Positions 1 through 8,633 of a stretch of 64,000 nt of DNA are shown one piece after another. The notes under the pieces were generated by a model, which saw nothing but the letters and a program-made list of their open reading frames with translations, did not search any database and was not told the origin of the DNA. The number at the start of each line of letters is the position of its first letter. Within the stretch, counting starts at the first letter, position 1. The position numbers and the translations under genes are program-made. The stretch spans positions 1,178,001-1,242,000 of the forward strand of contig NZ_CCDL010000001.1 of assembly GCF_000724085.1 (NCBI RefSeq). Reading direction: 5' to 3'. This DNA is from Oceanobacillus manasiensis (lineage in GTDB: Bacteria; Bacillota; Bacilli; Bacillales; Amphibacillaceae).

Positions 1-1184
1 GAATTGATTACACGACAGATTATCAAACTGCTTATAAGGATGCAGACGCCATTTTTATTGGAGTAGGAACTCCGGAGCAAGCTGATGGATCTGCTAATCT
101 ATCATATATTGCAACAGTTGCAAGACAAATCGCAGAATCAGTTGAAAAGGATTGTCTAGTTGTCGTAAAATCCACTGTACCAGTTGGGACAAATGATAAG
201 GTGGAGCAATTCATCAATGACTTCCTAGTTAATGATGTACGAGTAGAAGTTGCATCTAACCCAGAGTTTTTAGCACAAGGATCTGCTGTGAAGGATACCT
301 TACAAGCTGAACGTATTATTATTGGGACGGAAAGTAAGTGGGCGGAAGATGTGTTATTGGGTCTATACGAGCCATTTAACCTGCCAATCGTATCTGTTAA
401 TAGAAGATCAGCAGAGATGATCAAATATGCCTCCAATGATTTTCTAGCTTTAAAAATATCTTACATGAACGATATCGCCAATCTTTGTGAGTTAATTGGT
501 GCGGATGTTCAGGATGTAGCAAGAGGGATGAGCTTCGATGATCGGATTGGAAGTAAATTCTTGAATGCAGGCATTGGCTATGGTGGATCATGCTTCCCGA
601 AAGACACCAAAGCACTTGAGAACATTGCGAAACAAAATGGCTACGAACTAAAAACAGTTAAAGCTGCAATTGATGTAAACAAAGAACAAAAGACACTACT
701 ATACAAGAAAGCAAGCAAACGTCTTATTACATTTAATGGTCTGAAGGTTGCCGTGCTTGGACTAACGTTTAAGCCAGGAACGGATGATTTAAGAGAAGCA
801 CCATCCTTAGAAAATGTTCCTCTTCTATTAGAACAGGGCGCTGATATTTATGCGTATGATCCTGTTGGTGCTGAGAATTTTGCTAAAGTTCATCCAGAAG
901 GGCCTAAAGCAAAAGGAAGCATTACATATGTTTCAAATGCCGAACAAGCATTGAAAGATGCACATGTATGTTTTGTATTCACCGAATGGGGAGAAGTTAA
1001 AGCTGTAACTCCAGAGCAGTATGGCGAATTAATGCGTACCCCTCTAGTCTTTGATGGAAGAAATATCTATGATTTACAAGAGATGGCTATTGCAGGTGTT
1101 GAGTATCATTCTGTAGGTCGAAATACAGTAACGAAAGAAGATATAAAGGAGACGAAAAACCATGCCGTACCAAACGCTAGATAA
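1..1184 (+). CDS. UDP-glucose 6-dehydrogenase, 5' end cut by window
   Basis: This enzyme oxidises UDP-glucose to UDP-glucuronate with two NAD+ in the cytosol, supplying uronic acid for exopolysaccharide or teichuronic acid. The frame is open from base 3, so the start lies outside the window; 393 codons are visible. The N-terminal Rossmann part shows the family motif G-V-G-T-P followed by a DGSANL stretch, and the catalytic cysteine lies in GGSCFPKD with the Cys codon at 591. The stop overlaps the next gene by 23 bases, so the two are translationally coupled, and the next enzyme uses the product of this one. TuaD/Ugd is the likely B. subtilis-type counterpart. Function is secure; the polymer it serves is not visible. 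Confidence 0.93.
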   Translation, partial: IDYTTDYQTAYKDADAIFIGVGTPEQADGSANLSYIATVARQIAESVEKDCLVVVKSTVPVGTNDKVEQFINDFLVNDVRVEVASNPEFLAQGSAVKDTLQAERIIIGTESKWAEDVLLGLYEPFNLPIVSVNRRSAEMIKYASNDFLALKISYMNDIANLCELIGADVQDVARGMSFDDRIGSKFLNAGIGYGGSCFPKDTKALENIAKQNGYELKTVKAAIDVNKEQKTLLYKKASKRLITFNGLKVAVLGLTFKPGTDDLREAPSLENVPLLLEQGADIYAYDPVGAENFAKVHPEGPKAKGSITYVSNAEQALKDAHVCFVFTEWGEVKAVTPEQYGELMRTPLVFDGRNIYDLQEMAIAGVEYHSVGRNTVTKEDIKETKNHAVPNAR

Positions 1185-2187
1185 TCAAAAGACATATCTT
1201 GTTTCTGGCGCAGCAGGTTTTATTGGATTCTTTTTATCTAAGAAACTTTTAGACCAAGGCTGCAAGGTAATCGGGATTGATAATGTAAATGACTATTATG
1301 ATGTGAAATTAAAGCACACACGTCTTGATCTGTTACGGCCATACGAGCAGTTCACCTTTATTGAAGGGGATATTGCTGATAAGGAAAGCATTATGAATCT
1401 ATTTGCGACTCATAATCCTGATATTGTAGTCAATCTGGCTGCACAGGCTGGGGTGCGTTATTCTATCGAAAACCCAGACGTCTATATGCAAAGCAATGTG
1501 ATTGGTTTTTATAACATACTAGAGGCATGTAGACAACACCCAGTTGATCATCTTGTCTATGCTTCATCTAGCTCTGTGTATGGAGCCAACAAGAAGGTAC
1601 CTTTTGAGGAAACAGATTTTGTAGACAACCCAGTATCATTGTATGCATCTACAAAGAAATCGAATGAGCTTATGGCACATACATATAGCCATCTTTATAA
1701 TATCCCAGCAACAGGGCTGCGCTTCTTTACTGTTTACGGCCCAATGGGTAGACCGGATATGGCGTACTTTGGCTTTGCGGATAAATACTTTAATGGTGAG
1801 GCAATCAAGATCTTCAATAACGGTGATTTTGAGAACGATCTATATCGAGACTTCACTTACATTGATGATATCGTTGAAGGTATTGAAAGATTGCTCAGCA
1901 ACGCGCCAGAAGGCGATGTACAGCATAAAGTATTCAATATCGGAAACAACAGTCCAGAAAAGCTCATGACTTTTATTACCACGTTAGAGAAATGCTTAGG
2001 TAATGCTTTAGGTAAAGAAGTAGAGTTTAAGAAAGTATTTGAACCAATTAAACCTGGCGATGTACCAGCAACCTATGCATCAACAGAGCAATTGCAGAAA
2101 GCTGTTGGATTTAAACCTGAAACAACAATTGAAGAAGGTCTGCAGCAGTTTGCTAATTGGTATGTAGATTATTATGGTGTGAAGTAA
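1162..2187 (+). CDS. NAD-dependent epimerase, UDP-glucuronate 4-epimerase type
   Basis: A 341-residue extended short-chain dehydrogenase. The NAD-binding glycine motif GAAGFIG is at residues 16-22 and the catalytic Tyr161-x-x-x-Lys165 pair is in YASTKK. The segment with MGRPDMAYF and YRDFTYIDDIVEG is typical of the UDP-glucuronate/UDP-galacturonate epimerases (LspL/Cap1J group) rather than GalE. It overlaps the preceding UDP-glucose dehydrogenase by 23 bases, which fits a direct substrate hand-over from UDP-glucuronate to UDP-galacturonate. A hairpin terminator follows 10 bases after the stop. A decayed fragment of the 3' end of a closely related gene lies at about 11440-11640. Confidence 0.9.
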   Translation: MPYQTLDNQKTYLVSGAAGFIGFFLSKKLLDQGCKVIGIDNVNDYYDVKLKHTRLDLLRPYEQFTFIEGDIADKESIMNLFATHNPDIVVNLAAQAGVRYSIENPDVYMQSNVIGFYNILEACRQHPVDHLVYASSSSVYGANKKVPFEETDFVDNPVSLYASTKKSNELMAHTYSHLYNIPATGLRFFTVYGPMGRPDMAYFGFADKYFNGEAIKIFNNGDFENDLYRDFTYIDDIVEGIERLLSNAPEGDVQHKVFNIGNNSPEKLMTFITTLEKCLGNALGKEVEFKKVFEPIKPGDVPATYASTEQLQKAVGFKPETTIEEGLQQFANWYVDYYGVK

Positions 2188-2197
2188 CCAGTGATAA

Positions 2198-2230
2198 GGC
2201 TGTCGAGTTATTCTCGACAGCCTATTTTCT
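2198..2230 (+). terminator. Hairpin terminator after epimerase gene
   Basis: GGCTGTCGAG pairs with CTCGACAGCC across a 5-base loop, followed by a short T-rich stretch. It closes the two-gene sugar-nucleotide operon and separates it from the phosphoglucomutase gene. Confidence 0.75.
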
Positions 2231-2263
2231 GAAGTCTTTTTTTAAAACAAGGGGGAGTATTTA

Positions 2264-4000
2264 ATGACTTGGCAAGAGAGCTACACAAAATGGAAACAGT
2301 TCAACCAATTAGACGAATCATTAGCATTCGAACTAGCAAACAATGAAGACAATATTTCGTTATTAGAAGAAAGCTTCTACAAGCATTTAGAATTTGGTAC
2401 CGGTGGCATGCGAGGGGAAATCGGGCCAGGTACAAATCGAATGAACATCTATACAGTCCGAAAAGCAGCTGAGGGATTAGCTAGATACATAGAACAAAAT
2501 GGCGAAGAAGCAAAAAAACGAGGTGTCGCTATTGCATATGATTCGCGCTTTAAATCGCCTGAATTTGCAATGGAAACAGCAAGAACACTGGGTGCACATG
2601 GCATCCAATCTTATGTCTTTGAATCACTACGCACAACACCTGAGTTATCATTTGCAGTTAGGTATTTACATGCCTATAGCGGAGTCGTCATTACCGCAAG
2701 TCATAATCCAAAAGAATATAATGGCTTTAAAGTATATGGTCCAGACGGAGCGCAGATTTCTTCCAGCATAGCTGATGAAATTATTGCAAAAGTAAATGAA
2801 GTGGATAACGAATTAACAGTTGCAGTTGAAGATGCTGAAAAGCTTAAAGCAGACGGAAAACTTGCCATGATAGGAGAGAAGGTAGACGAAGCCTATTTAC
2901 GAAACCTACAAACGATAACTGTTAATCCTGATATGATCAAGGAAGTAGCAGATGATTTCCGTATCGTGTATACACCACTCCATGGAACGGGTAATATCCC
3001 AGTGCGAAAAGGATTAGAAGCAATTGGGTTTTCCCATGTGGAAGTAGTAAAGGAGCAGGAACTTCCAGATGCTAACTTTTCAACAGTCACTTCACCTAAC
3101 CCCGAGGAACATGCTGCATTTGCTTTAGCCATTGAATATGGTGAGCAATATAATGCAGATATTTTACTTGGAACAGACCCTGATACGGATCGTGTTGGTG
3201 TCGCTGTTAAGAATGATCAAGGGAAATATGAAGTGTTAACTGGTAACCAAGTTGGTGCACTATTACTACATTACTTAATCACCCAAAAACAAAATCATCC
3301 CACCTCAACAGTGTTAAAAACGATTGTTACTTCAGAAATGGGTAGAGATATTGCAGCAGCACACGGACTGGAAACTATTGATACGTTAACAGGCTATAAG
3401 TACATTGGTGCATGGATTAACGCCTTCCATGAACAGAAGGATAGAAAATTCCTATTTGGATACGAAGAAAGCTATGGTTATTTAATTGGCGACTTTGTTC
3501 GAGACAAAGATGCTGTACAATCATGTCTCCTAATCGCAGAAGTAGCAGCTTATTATAAATCCAAGACAATGAGCTTATATGAAGGTTTAACCGCTCTATA
3601 CGAGCAATACGGTTATTACCAAGAAGATCTAGTATCTTTAACTTTAAAAGGCATAGCTGGAGTAGAACAAATTGGTGCTATTTTAACTGATTTCCGCACA
3701 AACCCAATGAAAGAAATAGCAGGCAAGCAGGTTGTTGCGATTGAAGACTATCAAAGCAGCAAGAGCCTGAATGTAAAATTAAATCAGTATGAGGAAATCA
3801 CCTTGCCTAAATCAAATGTTATCAAATATAAACTGGACAATGGAGCTTGGTTTTGCCTAAGACCATCCGGAACAGAACCCAAAATTAAGTTCTATTTTGG
3901 TGTAAAGGAAGAAACAATGGAAGCTAGTAAGAAGGCTTTAGAAGAGATGAAACAGAATGTAATGGGTCGAGTTGAAGCGTTGGTTGGTGTTGAGGCTTAG
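2264..4000 (+). CDS. pgcA: Alpha-phosphoglucomutase / phosphosugar mutase
   Basis: A 578-residue alpha-D-phosphohexomutase that interconverts glucose-6-phosphate and glucose-1-phosphate, feeding UDP-glucose synthesis. The phosphoserine loop [11 protein letters not shown] holds the catalytic Ser at about residue 146. The magnesium loop DPDTDR is near residues 305-310 and the phosphate-binding RPSGTEPK loop near 533. The length and motifs match the Bacillus PgcA group, which also acts in wall-glycolipid synthesis. The start is preceded by a GGGGGAG ribosome binding site. It follows genes that consume UDP-glucose, so it fits upstream in the same pathway, but the hairpin at 2198 suggests a separate transcript. 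Confidence 0.92.
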   Translation: MTWQESYTKWKQFNQLDESLAFELANNEDNISLLEESFYKHLEFGTGGMRGEIGPGTNRMNIYTVRKAAEGLARYIEQNGEEAKKRGVAIAYDSRFKSPEFAMETARTLGAHGIQSYVFESLRTTPELSFAVRYLHAYSGVVITASHNPKEYNGFKVYGPDGAQISSSIADEIIAKVNEVDNELTVAVEDAEKLKADGKLAMIGEKVDEAYLRNLQTITVNPDMIKEVADDFRIVYTPLHGTGNIPVRKGLEAIGFSHVEVVKEQELPDANFSTVTSPNPEEHAAFALAIEYGEQYNADILLGTDPDTDRVGVAVKNDQGKYEVLTGNQVGALLLHYLITQKQNHPTSTVLKTIVTSEMGRDIAAAHGLETIDTLTGYKYIGAWINAFHEQKDRKFLFGYEESYGYLIGDFVRDKDAVQSCLLIAEVAAYYKSKTMSLYEGLTALYEQYGYYQEDLVSLTLKGIAGVEQIGAILTDFRTNPMKEIAGKQVVAIEDYQSSKSLNVKLNQYEEITLPKSNVIKYKLDNGAWFCLRPSGTEPKIKFYFGVKEETMEASKKALEEMKQNVMGRVEALVGVEA

Positions 4001-4020
4001 AAGGAACGGAAATTGTTTGG

Positions 4021-4056
4021 AAAATCTCCATCTTCATAGTAGGGTGGGGATTTTAT
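4021..4056 (+). terminator. Terminator-like hairpin after pgcA
   Basis: AAAATCTCCA pairs with TGGGGATTTT (one G-T pair) and runs into a T-rich tail about 20 bases after the pgcA stop. Confidence 0.55.
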
Positions 4057-4151
4057 TTAAAGATAAGGTATTCAATGGAGAAAACAGCGCTTATTACAAC
4101 CCGAGAATCCTCCTACGAATATGAATAAAAAGAGAATAGGAGTGGGTAGAA

Positions 4152-4682
4152 ATGGTAGAATTCTTTGAAGGCTTTCTACAGGGATTGCAGCTGCTTTGGT
4201 CTATTCTGACTGCTGAGCCTATATTGTTAGTGAGCTTTTTAGTGTTTTTTGGTGGTTCACTGGCAGTTGGGTTAACGGTAAGAGTAATAAGAGAGAAGAA
4301 GCTAAGAAGGTCCGGCATGCTAGAGGTTGATAAAATGTCCGGGAGAATGTTTGAGGAATTTTTACATACCTTGTTTAAGAGTAAAGGGTACACCGTGAAA
4401 TTGACGCCTGCAAGAGGAGACTATGGGGCAGATCTTCTTTTAACAGGTAAAGGGAATAAAGTTGCGGTACAAGCAAAACGGTATAAGAAGAACGTTGGCG
4501 TGAAAGCCGTACAAGAAGTCGTGTCTGCTAGAAGTTATTATAGCGTAGATGAATGCTGGGTAGTGACGAACAGCTTTTATACAGAACAGGCTAAAAAGTT
4601 AGCGCGTTCTAATCATGTTCGGTTGGTTGATCGTAAGGAATTGATGGATTGGATGTTAGCAGAAGTGAAGGGTGCTAGCTAA
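4152..4682 (+). CDS. Membrane-anchored restriction endonuclease-like (Mrr) protein
   Basis: A 176-residue protein with one or two hydrophobic segments at about residues 10-44, a basic stop-transfer stretch, and a C-terminal Mrr-type nuclease-like domain. The catalytic signature of the PD-(D/E)xK fold is visible: Asp94 in DYGAD, followed by Gln107-Ala-Lys109 in VQAKRYKK. Known relatives combine an N-terminal membrane anchor with this domain and are annotated as restriction endonuclease-like, with no proven target. A GGAGTGGG ribosome binding site sits upstream. It stands alone between two hairpins or promoters, so no methylase partner is seen. Nuclease activity is inferred from family membership only. 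Confidence 0.82.
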   Translation: MVEFFEGFLQGLQLLWSILTAEPILLVSFLVFFGGSLAVGLTVRVIREKKLRRSGMLEVDKMSGRMFEEFLHTLFKSKGYTVKLTPARGDYGADLLLTGKGNKVAVQAKRYKKNVGVKAVQEVVSARSYYSVDECWVVTNSFYTEQAKKLARSNHVRLVDRKELMDWMLAEVKGAS

Positions 4683-4855
4683 GGAAAACTCTATACATAA
4701 ATAAACAAAAAATGTCTCCCGCCCTTCAGATAAAACTTCCCTACATTTCCTAGTACAATTAAAACCATCTATAATATAATTAGAAAAGAGGCAAAGGAGC
4801 TTTTTTGCTTAAAAAAGTAATACTCAACAAATCAATCACCATGGGAGGCATTCAA

Positions 4856-5848
4856 TTGGTATCTTCAAAAGATGTGGCTGCACGGGCAGGTGTTTCTCAA
4901 ACGACTGTTTCACGTGTATTAAATACACCGGAATTAGTGAAAAAACCTACTGTGGATAAAGTTATGAAGGCAATAGAAGAATTAAGCTATGTACCAAATG
5001 GGCATGCACGTTCGCTTGTGCAAAATAAAACGAATACGATTGCCCTCATTTCAGGTCCATTACATAACCCTTTCTTTGTCGATACAACATCAGCAATTGT
5101 GAAATATGCAAATGAATTGGGGTACCGTGTTCACGTACAATTTATCAATGATGAACAAATTACAGAAGCATACGCAGCTGCCATTGAAAATAAAGTAGAT
5201 GGGGTTATTTTGTCATGTATATTACTGGATGATCCGATCTTCGATAAATTAAAGCGTATGCAGATTCCCTTTATCACTTATAACCGAAAGCATAAAAGTG
5301 ATGAATGGTTCGTTGAAATTGATAATTACAAAGCAGGATATCTTGCAGCACAGCATGTGATTAATTTAGGGCATCAACATATTGTTTGGATTGGTGGGCC
5401 TTTAAGCGTTAGTACGTACCTTCATCGATATAAGGGCTTCAATAAAGCAATAGAAGATAATCACCTTTCCCTTGCTGACTCAGATATATTTATCACAGAC
5501 ACCTCCATTGAAAGTATGCGAGATGTATTTCAAGAATTAACTAGCAGGGAGCATGTGCCAACAGCGATATGCGCTGGCTCTGACTCTATTGCCTTGGATG
5601 CGATCGACATTGCTTTACAAAATGGTTTAAACGTACCAGAGGATGTCAGTATCATCGGAATTGATAATGTAGGGATAAGTAAGCATCAATTCATTCAACT
5701 TACGACGGTAGGTAGTATTAGCGAGCAAAATCTAGGACTCGTAGCCATTAAGCGTTTAATAGAATTAATTGAAAATAAAGAAAATAGTTGCATCAAACAT
5801 ACAGAGTCTGTTAAACTATTTAACAGAAAAACAGTAAGAGAAGTTTAG
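4856..5848 (+). CDS. LacI-family transcriptional regulator
   Basis: A sugar- or metabolite-responsive repressor of about 330 residues. The helix-turn-helix is at the very N-terminus (KDVAARAGVSQTTVSRVL) and is followed by a periplasmic-binding-protein-like effector domain. I chose the TTG at 4856 because GGGAGG lies 7 bases upstream and the family normally begins right before the helix-turn-helix. A TTG at 4805 with its own AAAGGAG, or the ATG at 4841, would add 17 or 5 residues. It lies directly upstream of a permease and two dehydrogenases, separated by a long perfect inverted repeat, so it probably controls them. The ligand is unknown. Confidence 0.88.
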   Translation: MVSSKDVAARAGVSQTTVSRVLNTPELVKKPTVDKVMKAIEELSYVPNGHARSLVQNKTNTIALISGPLHNPFFVDTTSAIVKYANELGYRVHVQFINDEQITEAYAAAIENKVDGVILSCILLDDPIFDKLKRMQIPFITYNRKHKSDEWFVEIDNYKAGYLAAQHVINLGHQHIVWIGGPLSVSTYLHRYKGFNKAIEDNHLSLADSDIFITDTSIESMRDVFQELTSREHVPTAICAGSDSIALDAIDIALQNGLNVPEDVSIIGIDNVGISKHQFIQLTTVGSISEQNLGLVAIKRLIELIENKENSCIKHTESVKLFNRKTVREV

Positions 5849-5864
5849 GTTATTTTTGTTGTAA

Positions 5865-5906
5865 AATGAATACGTAACCATACCGCAAAATGGTTACGTA
5901 TTCATT
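5865..5906. promoter_or_regulatory. 17-bp perfect inverted repeat, candidate operator or attenuator
   Basis: AATGAATACGTAACCAT at 5865-5881 is repeated in perfect inversion at 5890-5906 with an 8-base loop. Each arm contains the sub-palindrome TACGTA, the central-CG layout that LacI-type proteins bind. There is no T-run after it, so a simple terminator is less likely. It sits 18 bases after the LacI-type gene and about 70 bases before the permease start. Confidence 0.5.
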
Positions 5907-5977
5907 GGAGGGGCAGCTTTTATTTACGCAAGAATGTAAGGGGTTACAATTACAATTAAGCGATAGGGGGAAAGTTT

Positions 5978-7375
5978 ATGAAATGGAAAAATCGTAAATA
6001 TGGGGAAGAATCACCTTATATTCCAGCAGGACCTTTTAAAGTAAGATTGCCGTTTGTTCATTATCGTTTCGAGTATCCAGATTACGTGCAAGGCTTGCTA
6101 ATGTGTGCGGTAGATCTATCAGCAATCCCAATTTTAATTGAACTGTTAGGAATGCCATTTGAAGTGGCTTTAGCAATCGTCATACTTAATGGACTGTTTT
6201 ATTTACTGCACCACCTTTTAGGTGACCCGGCTGTGCCAGGATGGATTACACCTGCAATCCCTCTTATTATACTGTATTGTCAGCAATTTCCTGAGGGGCC
6301 GGAACGTGTCCATGCCTTAATTGCCTTTCAAATGACATTAGGGATATTATCAATAGTCCTTGGCTCCACAGGGTTAGCGACCAAAGTAGTGAAATTGATT
6401 CCATCCGCTTTGAAATCAGGCATCATACTAGGCGCAGGATTAGGTGCGGTAGTCTCTGTATTTGAAGTTGGTGGTAGATTTGAATCCTTTCCATGGACAA
6501 TAACAATTACGATTGGTATTGGTTTTTACCTTTTATTTTCAAAGCACTTTATAAACTTACAGAATAAAAATATTTTATGGAAAACGGTAGCCAAGTTAGG
6601 AGTATTTCCCGTAATCCTTTTAGCTGTTTTCGTTGCTCCGTTATTTGGTGAAGCAGCTTGGCCAACTATTGAATGGGGATTTTCTAAACCTGATTTTGTT
6701 ACATTATGGAGTGAATATACCATGTTTGGGATTGGTTTCCCTCCATTAATTTTATTTTTAACAGGGCTGCCAACTGTTCTTGCAGCTTATATTGTATTAT
6801 TCGGTGACGTCCTACAAACAAAAGCACTAATAGACGAAGGTGTAGCTGGACGTCCAGATGAAAAAGTGGATTATAATTCCAGTCGAGCGCACTTAGTCTT
6901 TGGTATCCGTAATAGCTCGATGAGTATAATTGGTCCTGATGTAACCATGGCAGGTCCTTTATGGTCAGCAATGCAGGTTGTCATGATTGAACGATTTAAA
7001 AAAGGACGTAAAGCAATGAACTCTATATTTGGTGGAGTAGGTTCTTTCCGTTGGGGTACCAATACAGGCTTACTTCTTTTACCAATCGTAAGCTTAGTAG
7101 AACCGATATTAGGAGTAGCAATGGCATTAACTCTATTAATACAAGGTTATGTAAGCGTAAAGGTAGGAATACTAGAATCGAAAAGTCAACGGGATTTAGG
7201 AATCGCGGGAATAATTGGTGCAGTTCTTGTTATTAAAGGTGCTGCTTGGGCGTTCGCAGTAGGGATCATACTTTGTGCCTTAATCTACGGGAAAGATTTC
7301 TTTAAAGGAGAAGTAGATAAAACGTTCTTAAAAGACGTAGATGAAGCGAGTGAAGAAACAAGAAAGTCAAGCTAG
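5978..7375 (+). CDS. SLC23/NCS2-like membrane permease
   Basis: A 465-residue integral membrane protein with about 10-12 hydrophobic segments. The charged N-terminus is followed by segments resembling the solute carrier family 23 (NCS2) group. It lacks an obvious canonical purine or uracil permease signature, so the substrate cannot be read from sequence. It is the first gene of a three-gene run (permease, alcohol dehydrogenase, aldehyde dehydrogenase) with short gaps, which suggests uptake of a compound that is then oxidised as an alcohol or aldehyde. A GGGGG ribosome binding site is 8 bases before the ATG. Confidence 0.75.
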   Translation: MKWKNRKYGEESPYIPAGPFKVRLPFVHYRFEYPDYVQGLLMCAVDLSAIPILIELLGMPFEVALAIVILNGLFYLLHHLLGDPAVPGWITPAIPLIILYCQQFPEGPERVHALIAFQMTLGILSIVLGSTGLATKVVKLIPSALKSGIILGAGLGAVVSVFEVGGRFESFPWTITITIGIGFYLLFSKHFINLQNKNILWKTVAKLGVFPVILLAVFVAPLFGEAAWPTIEWGFSKPDFVTLWSEYTMFGIGFPPLILFLTGLPTVLAAYIVLFGDVLQTKALIDEGVAGRPDEKVDYNSSRAHLVFGIRNSSMSIIGPDVTMAGPLWSAMQVVMIERFKKGRKAMNSIFGGVGSFRWGTNTGLLLLPIVSLVEPILGVAMALTLLIQGYVSVKVGILESKSQRDLGIAGIIGAVLVIKGAAWAFAVGIILCALIYGKDFFKGEVDKTFLKDVDEASEETRKSS

Positions 7376-7416
7376 TGAAAAATAGCTTTATAATCTTAGA
7401 CTAGGAAGTGATAGAC

Positions 7417-8592
7417 ATGTCTGAAAAAATCACCTTAACTCCAATTAGTTATACTGGTTGGAATTCATTATCTAATTTAGAAAATGAAGTAAAACGGTTT
7501 AATGTCAACAAAGTATTAGTTATCTCAGATCCCTTTTTAGTTGATATTGGTGTCACAGATAAAGTAGTAAAGCCTCTCGATAAGGCTGGGTATAAAACTG
7601 AGATTTATACAGATGTCGTTCCAGAGCCTCCTTTAGCAATTGGTGAAAAGCTGGTTACGTACACACGAGAGCACAATTTTGAGATGGTGATTGGTGTTGG
7701 AGGAGGCAGCGCGTTAGATTTAACGAAATTAGCAGGTGTACTAGCAACACAAGAAGGTGAAGTTAAGGATTATTTAAATTTAACTGGGACCAAAGAAATT
7801 TTGAATAAAGGGTTGCCAAAAATATTAATTCCAACGACCTCTGGTACAGGTTCTGAGGTAACGAACATTTCGGTATTATCTTTGGAGACAACGAAAGACG
7901 TTGTTACCCATGATTATTTATTGGCTGATGTGGCCATCGTAGATCCTGCTTTAACATTATCATTACCGCCCAAAGTTACAGCAGCTACTGGAATTGACGC
8001 ACTTACACATGCTATAGAAGCTTATGTATCGAAAAATTCAAGTCCAGTTACGGATGGAATGGCCTTACATGCTATTCGATTAATTAGCAGTTCGATTACA
8101 ACTGCGGTATTAGAAGGGGAAAATAAAGAAGCAAGAATTAAGATGAGTTATGGCAGTTATCTTGCAGGGTTGGCTTTTTTTAATGCTGGAGTAGCTGGAG
8201 TACATGCTTTAGCATATCCACTCGGAGGTCAATTCCACATTTCTCATGGTGACTCTAATGCAGTATTACTTCCATATGTAATGGGCTATATTCGTCAAAG
8301 TTGCGAAGAGCGACTGAAGGATATATTTGAAGCAATGGGGTACAATGCTACAGGTCTTTCATCTGAAGAAGCTTCTTACAAATGCGTAGCAGAAATAAAA
8401 ACAATGGTAAAAGACGTTAATATACCTACCAATCTAAAAGACTTCCAAATAACAGAGGATGCACTTGAAGGTTTAACAGACGATGCTACGAAGCAAAAGC
8501 GTTTACTAGATCGCAGTCCGATGTTGTTGGAAAAACAGGATATTTTTGCAATATACAAAGCTGCATATGATGGAGAAATCGTAGAAAAATAG
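7417..8592 (+). CDS. Iron-containing alcohol dehydrogenase
   Basis: A 391-residue group III metal-dependent alcohol dehydrogenase. The NAD(P) phosphate-binding GVGGGSALD is in the N-terminal domain, and IPTTSGTGSEVT is the characteristic family block. The metal-binding histidines are in ALTHAIEAY and in the later GVHALAYPL and FHISHGDSN segments. I chose the ATG at 7417, with AGGAAGTG just upstream; the GTG at 7408 would add three residues and overlaps the ribosome binding site. It lies between the permease and an aldehyde dehydrogenase, so it probably makes the aldehyde that the next enzyme oxidises, or reduces it as an outlet. The substrate is unknown. Confidence 0.88.
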   Translation: MSEKITLTPISYTGWNSLSNLENEVKRFNVNKVLVISDPFLVDIGVTDKVVKPLDKAGYKTEIYTDVVPEPPLAIGEKLVTYTREHNFEMVIGVGGGSALDLTKLAGVLATQEGEVKDYLNLTGTKEILNKGLPKILIPTTSGTGSEVTNISVLSLETTKDVVTHDYLLADVAIVDPALTLSLPPKVTAATGIDALTHAIEAYVSKNSSPVTDGMALHAIRLISSSITTAVLEGENKEARIKMSYGSYLAGLAFFNAGVAGVHALAYPLGGQFHISHGDSNAVLLPYVMGYIRQSCEERLKDIFEAMGYNATGLSSEEASYKCVAEIKTMVKDVNIPTNLKDFQITEDALEGLTDDATKQKRLLDRSPMLLEKQDIFAIYKAAYDGEIVEK

Positions 8593-8633
8593 ATTAAAGT
8601 ATAAGAGCGAAAAACGTAGTTAGAGGTGAAATA

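Noticed and set aside
5865-5906. Calling the 17-base inverted repeat a terminator
   Set aside because: No T-run follows and it lies between a regulator and its probable target, so an operator role fits better; a terminator role is not excluded.
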